Shown here one piece after another: positions 61,341 through 64,000 of a DNA stretch of 64,000 bases. The notes beneath the pieces are model-generated. The model ran no database searches, was not told where the DNA came from, and saw only the letters and a program-made list of their open reading frames with translations. Both the position numbers and the translations under genes were made by a program. Positions within the stretch are counted from its first letter, which is position 1. The number at the start of each line of letters is the position of its first letter. Origin of the DNA: an uncultured Eubacteriales bacterium (GTDB taxonomy: Bacteria > Bacillota > Clostridia > Oscillospirales > CAG-272); contig CAJJIY010000003.1 in NCBI GenBank assembly GCA_905187695.1, positions 1-64,000 of the forward strand. Direction: 5' to 3'.

Positions 61341-62099
61341 ATGACAAATAGCAAATATTACAGAGTTGGAGCATTTTTTAGAAGCGAGGATAGCAAGCAG
61401 ATTATCATTCAGGTTCATGACCGTAAGGAGGCAGAAGCATGGGTGCCTCGAGTCAAGGAGATGCTCTATCCCGGCGAGAACACAGAAAATTACAGAGTGA
61501 GCATTTTTGAGTTCAAGTTGCAGATAAATCTGAGCAATCTGAACCATTATCGAATCACCGTTGAACGCCCAGTAAAACGCGAGTTTAAGAATTGGGAAGA
61601 AGAAAACATCTACGATAACTCACTTGCCTTTGATGGCATTGTAGAAGCTGAAGATGAGGAAAGCGCCAAGAGTAAATTTATCGAAGAATGGTTCGAGTTT
61701 TATTCACTTGGTAAAAAGCCGGAAGAGTATGACCTGTATGTAGATGAAGTTCCGGTGAAGGAACTGATTGAAAAGGAGCAAAGAATGCTTCGTCAAAGGC
61801 TCATAAGCAGCTATGCTCGTGATCGTTACGGCGATATGCCGGTTCGAGAATTCTGCAAAATGATGAGGCAGGATGAATCTCCCGAGAAGGATAAGATGTT
61901 TTATGAAGAACTCAAAAATCATCTGCATCGCCTCCGCATCGTGGAATATCTTGAAAAAAGGTTAGACCTTGAACGGATCACGCACGCAGAGTTCAATCGA
62001 ATTTGTGACGAGTTGTGTGCGGCAAAAGTTGGTGACGAATTTGAAAGAATTAAGCGTGCCGCAACTGAGAAATACGGAAAGGAAGGTATAACCGATTGA
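61341..62099 (+). CDS. Protein of unknown function, 252 residues
   Basis: A soluble, highly charged protein from ATG 61341 (AAAGG upstream). The first about 60 residues look like a small alpha/beta domain (YYRVGAFFRSEDSKQIIIQV); the middle is acidic (AFDGIVEAEDEESAKSKFIE); from about residue 125 it is long-helical and Arg/Glu/Lys-rich, possibly coiled coil. I know no family. It is followed with overlapping stop and start by the beginning of a DnaQ-like exonuclease, so the two were once translated together. Confidence 0.7.
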   Translation: MTNSKYYRVGAFFRSEDSKQIIIQVHDRKEAEAWVPRVKEMLYPGENTENYRVSIFEFKLQINLSNLNHYRITVERPVKREFKNWEEENIYDNSLAFDGIVEAEDEESAKSKFIEEWFEFYSLGKKPEEYDLYVDEVPVKELIEKEQRMLRQRLISSYARDRYGDMPVREFCKMMRQDESPEKDKMFYEELKNHLHRLRIVEYLEKRLDLERITHAEFNRICDELCAAKVGDEFERIKRAATEKYGKEGITD

Positions 62100-62152
62100 A
62101 ATATTTATTTTTTGATATAGAGTGTGCAGATGGTGGTAAAGCCACCATCTGT
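62096..62152 (+). pseudogene. 5' remnant of a DnaQ/RNase T-like 3'-5' exonuclease cut by an IS
   Basis: A TTG at 62096, with AAGGAAGG before it and overlapping the previous stop, opens a frame KYLFFDIECADGGKATIC: this is the N-terminus of DEDD exonucleases, with the metal-binding Asp and Glu in FDIE. At 62153 the sequence passes into the terminal inverted repeat of an IS1182-type element. The rest of the gene is not found beyond the other IS end, so a deletion must have happened as well. Confidence 0.7.
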
Positions 62153-63742
62153 CAGTCTGTCGAAAAACGGTCATCAAGGGAAAGTCGAGAAGGGATTTTT
62201 GGAAAATAGACGAGAGAAAAAGGAGAAAAAAGCAAAGAAATCGGAGGGATGGTTATCTCTCCACTTTCTTTTTGCGAATTTTTTGAGATTCATGGCAGCA
62301 AATTTAAGCCTTACCCAATTAGAGACTTGGGCGAGGCCGCGGTAGGGTGTATAACGCATCGCGTGTTTTTCTTTTGCATCCGCAAAGACCCGTTCAATGG
62401 TTTCTTTGCGTTGCTTGTAAAGGTCGGCATACTTGGGAGTATAGCGTGCGTCATCGGCAAGCTCTTCGTAATCCTTCCAAATATGCCTTTGTACGACCTT
62501 CACAGAATCCTTGGAATGTGTGCAAAGATGTCTTTTCGGGCAATTCTTACATATTTCGGGATTGCTCTTGTATTCTCTGTATCCGTCTCGATTGGTCGTA
62601 CTGTATGTAAGCGTATGGTACTCAGGACAAATGATGCAATCGTAATACTCATCGTATTCGTACTTCCACCATTCGTGTCCGCCGTCCATTGTTTGAGGTC
62701 TTTTGTATGCCGTACTGAGAACACGATTGTTATCAAATACCTTTTTGCAAATATGGGGAGTTTTGTAAGCACTGTCTGCTACAATGGTTTCTACCTCGGG
62801 AAACCTTTCGGTCACTTTTTCATATACGTCATCAAATGCTACGCTATCATGTACGTTGCCGGGAGTTATTATGGTTTCCAGTATATATCCGTGCTTATCA
62901 CATGCGGTGTGTGCTTCGTATGCGAATTGTCTTTTGTGGTCGCCTTTTACGAAAAGTCCGCTGTCGGGGTCAGTTACACTTTGGATAACTGTCTTCATCT
63001 TTTTGCGGCGAGCTAATTTCTTCTTTGATGTATTCTTATTCGGCTTTGAGGGTTTGGGAGGCTCATTGTTGTGATGCTCGTCCTCAAACGGCTTTTTGCC
63101 GTGCTCCTCTCGGTCGGCATTGACCTCTTCCATCAGTTCCTTTGCATATCTTTTCGATGCTACGGGTACTTCTGCTTGTATCTTCTTTTTGTTGTTTGCG
63201 TTTGCCTTGATGTGTGTGCCGTCGATGAATACCGCTGTGGGCGACAGATATCCCGCTTCCGCTATTTCGTTCAAGATCCAAGAAAATATCTGATCCACCG
63301 TTTCGCTTGTAAATCTGTGCCTGAAATTGTAGCTGAGTGTGGAAAAATGAGGCGTTTCATCCTGTAATCCATGCCCCAGAAACCAACGGTACGCCATATT
63401 CACTTTTACCTCTGATGCCGTTCTTCTCAGCGAAGGCAATCCGTACAGATGCTGGATCAACACCATTTTGACCGGCACTACGGGATCAATACTCGGTCTG
63501 CCATTGTCTTCACTATACAGATCTTCTACCATCCCATAGAGCTTGTCAAAATCTACTGCAGCTTCAATCTTCCTGAGCAGATGATCCTTCGGTACAAGGT
63601 CTTCCAATCATACCATTGCCATGATATCTCTTCCGTTTTGCCCCTTGCTTAACATTTCTTCACCGCCTGTCTTTTCTCTCCTCTATTTTACCATATTCTA
63701 AGCAAAAAAGCCACCTTATATGGTGACTTTTTCGACAGTCTG
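62153..63742. mobile_element. IS1182-family insertion sequence
   Basis: About 1590 bases. Terminal inverted repeats CAGTCTGTCGAAAAA (62153-62167) and its partner at 63728-63742 agree in 14 of 15 positions. No target duplication is visible (CTGT left, AGGG right). A 9-bp perfect hairpin AGATGGTGG/CCACCATCT lies just outside the left end at 62128-62150; elements of this family often insert beside palindromes. The element carries one transposase gene on the minus strand. Confidence 0.85.
62174..63655 (-). pseudogene. IS1182-family transposase with N-terminal in-frame stop
   Basis: From ATG 63655 (GGCGGTGA in front) the protein reads MLSKGQNGRDIMAMV and then meets TGA at 63608-63610, after which it continues in the same frame as LEDLVPKDHLLRKIEAAVDF to the end at 62174, without further stops. 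The DDE-type transposase core is present (VFIDGTHIKANANNKKK, ETIVADSAYKTP, and a Glu in TIERVFADAKEKHAM). Restart at the TTG following the stop (63607) would give a 477-residue protein lacking only 16 residues, so it may still be active. Confidence 0.8.
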
Positions 63743-63914
63743 AGGGTGGGGTTTTTCCCCCAGCCTACTTTTTAAACGAATCTAACATCTCTATGCGGTC
63801 TGGATCAAATCATCCCAGCCCACTTTTTTGTGTGATTTGGTTGTGGCCCCAAGGGCCACGACCACATTAAAAGTCGAAACATTATGGGCGCTCAAAAAAA
63901 TTTTGCAAAAATAT

Positions 63915-63987
63915 GAAACATTTTGTTCCAAACCTATTGACAAGAGGAAAATCCTGTGTTATAATGTCGAATGGAACAATTTGTTCC
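63915..63987 (+). promoter_or_regulatory. Promoter with two matching operator palindromes at the window end
   Basis: Promoter TTGACA (63937-63942), 17 bases, TATAAT (63960-63965). A 15-bp palindrome GGAACAATTTGTTCC lies at 63973-63987 over the expected start, and a related one, GAAACATTTTGTTCC, at 63915-63929 upstream of the -35. AAGGAG at 63988-63993 is followed by GAT at the last bases, so a start codon ATG probably spans the window edge. The pattern fits a repressor binding two sites; which gene follows is not visible. Confidence 0.75.
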
Positions 63988-64000
63988 AAGGAGAAGCGAT

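Noticed and set aside
62128..62150. Hairpin AGATGGTGG/CCACCATCT as a terminator
   Set aside because: It is not followed by a T-run and lies within the exonuclease reading frame; more likely a preferred IS target.

Overview
The window looks like a chromosomal segment of a low-to-mid GC Firmicute of the class Clostridia, close to the replication origin. The evidence is the block mnmG, rsmG, a second ParB (Noc-like), parA, parB and serS with four parS palindromes, the Clostridia-typical small families (UPF0237/UPF0210 pair, RNHCP zinc protein, a DUF6106-like and a DUF6809-like protein), strong TTGACA-17-TATAAT promoters, AGGAGG ribosome binding sites and several TTG starts. No rRNA, tRNA or CRISPR array was seen.

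Layout. 1-2.9 kb: an odd reading frame joining the start of homoserine kinase to a PTS EIIC membrane domain, a decayed CmpB-type membrane gene and a long-chain acyl-CoA synthetase. 3-12.5 kb: the origin-proximal chromosome segregation and tRNA/rRNA modification block, all on the minus strand. 12.6-19 kb: UPF0237/UPF0210, a sugar isomerase-like TIM barrel, a split transketolase with an RNHCP protein and a lipoprotein resembling an inactivated D-Ala-D-Ala carboxypeptidase. 19-30.1 kb: an RpiR regulator divergent from a nine-gene catabolic operon (GlcD-type flavoprotein, Fe-S protein, IolB-like isomerase, FGGY kinase, one-chain EtfB-EtfA fusion, class II aldolase, PfkB kinase, NagB-like and NagA-like enzymes), with three operator-like palindromes at its promoter. 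This gene combination does not match a pathway I know. 30.2-36.2 kb: housekeeping minus-strand genes (rnmV, uppP, rarA, U32 tRNA hydroxylation protein), a frameshifted membrane gene and a TetR gene with a flavoprotein. 36.6-45.2 kb: a large membrane protein, an SDR, a PHP phosphoesterase, and a nucleoside salvage run (deoC, deoD, deoB, cdd, pdp). 45.3-51.3 kb: a divergent adenylate-forming enzyme, purB, a ComM/YifB ATPase and an LRR lipoprotein.

From about 52.4 kb base composition becomes clearly more AT-rich and the content turns accessory. A tightly overlapping nine-gene minus-strand operon encodes an Smr-like protein, two HAD phosphatases, a radical SAM protein with viperin-like sequence features, a WbmS-type polysaccharide deacetylase, two GT4 glycosyltransferases, and WecB and WecC (UDP-ManNAc and UDP-ManNAcA synthesis). 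Divergent from it a perfect promoter drives a roughly 180-nt multi-hairpin leader or small RNA, then a small HTH protein, an unknown protein and the first codons of a DnaQ-like exonuclease cut off by an IS1182-family element. The element's transposase carries an in-frame stop near its N-terminus. The window ends in a promoter framed by two matching palindromes just ahead of a gene that lies outside.

The strongest candidates for something undescribed are the radical SAM/glycosyl island, the structured RNA next to it, and the mixed ETF/inositol-like/amino-sugar catabolic operon. All functional calls come from reading the sequence and remembered family motifs; no database search was run.
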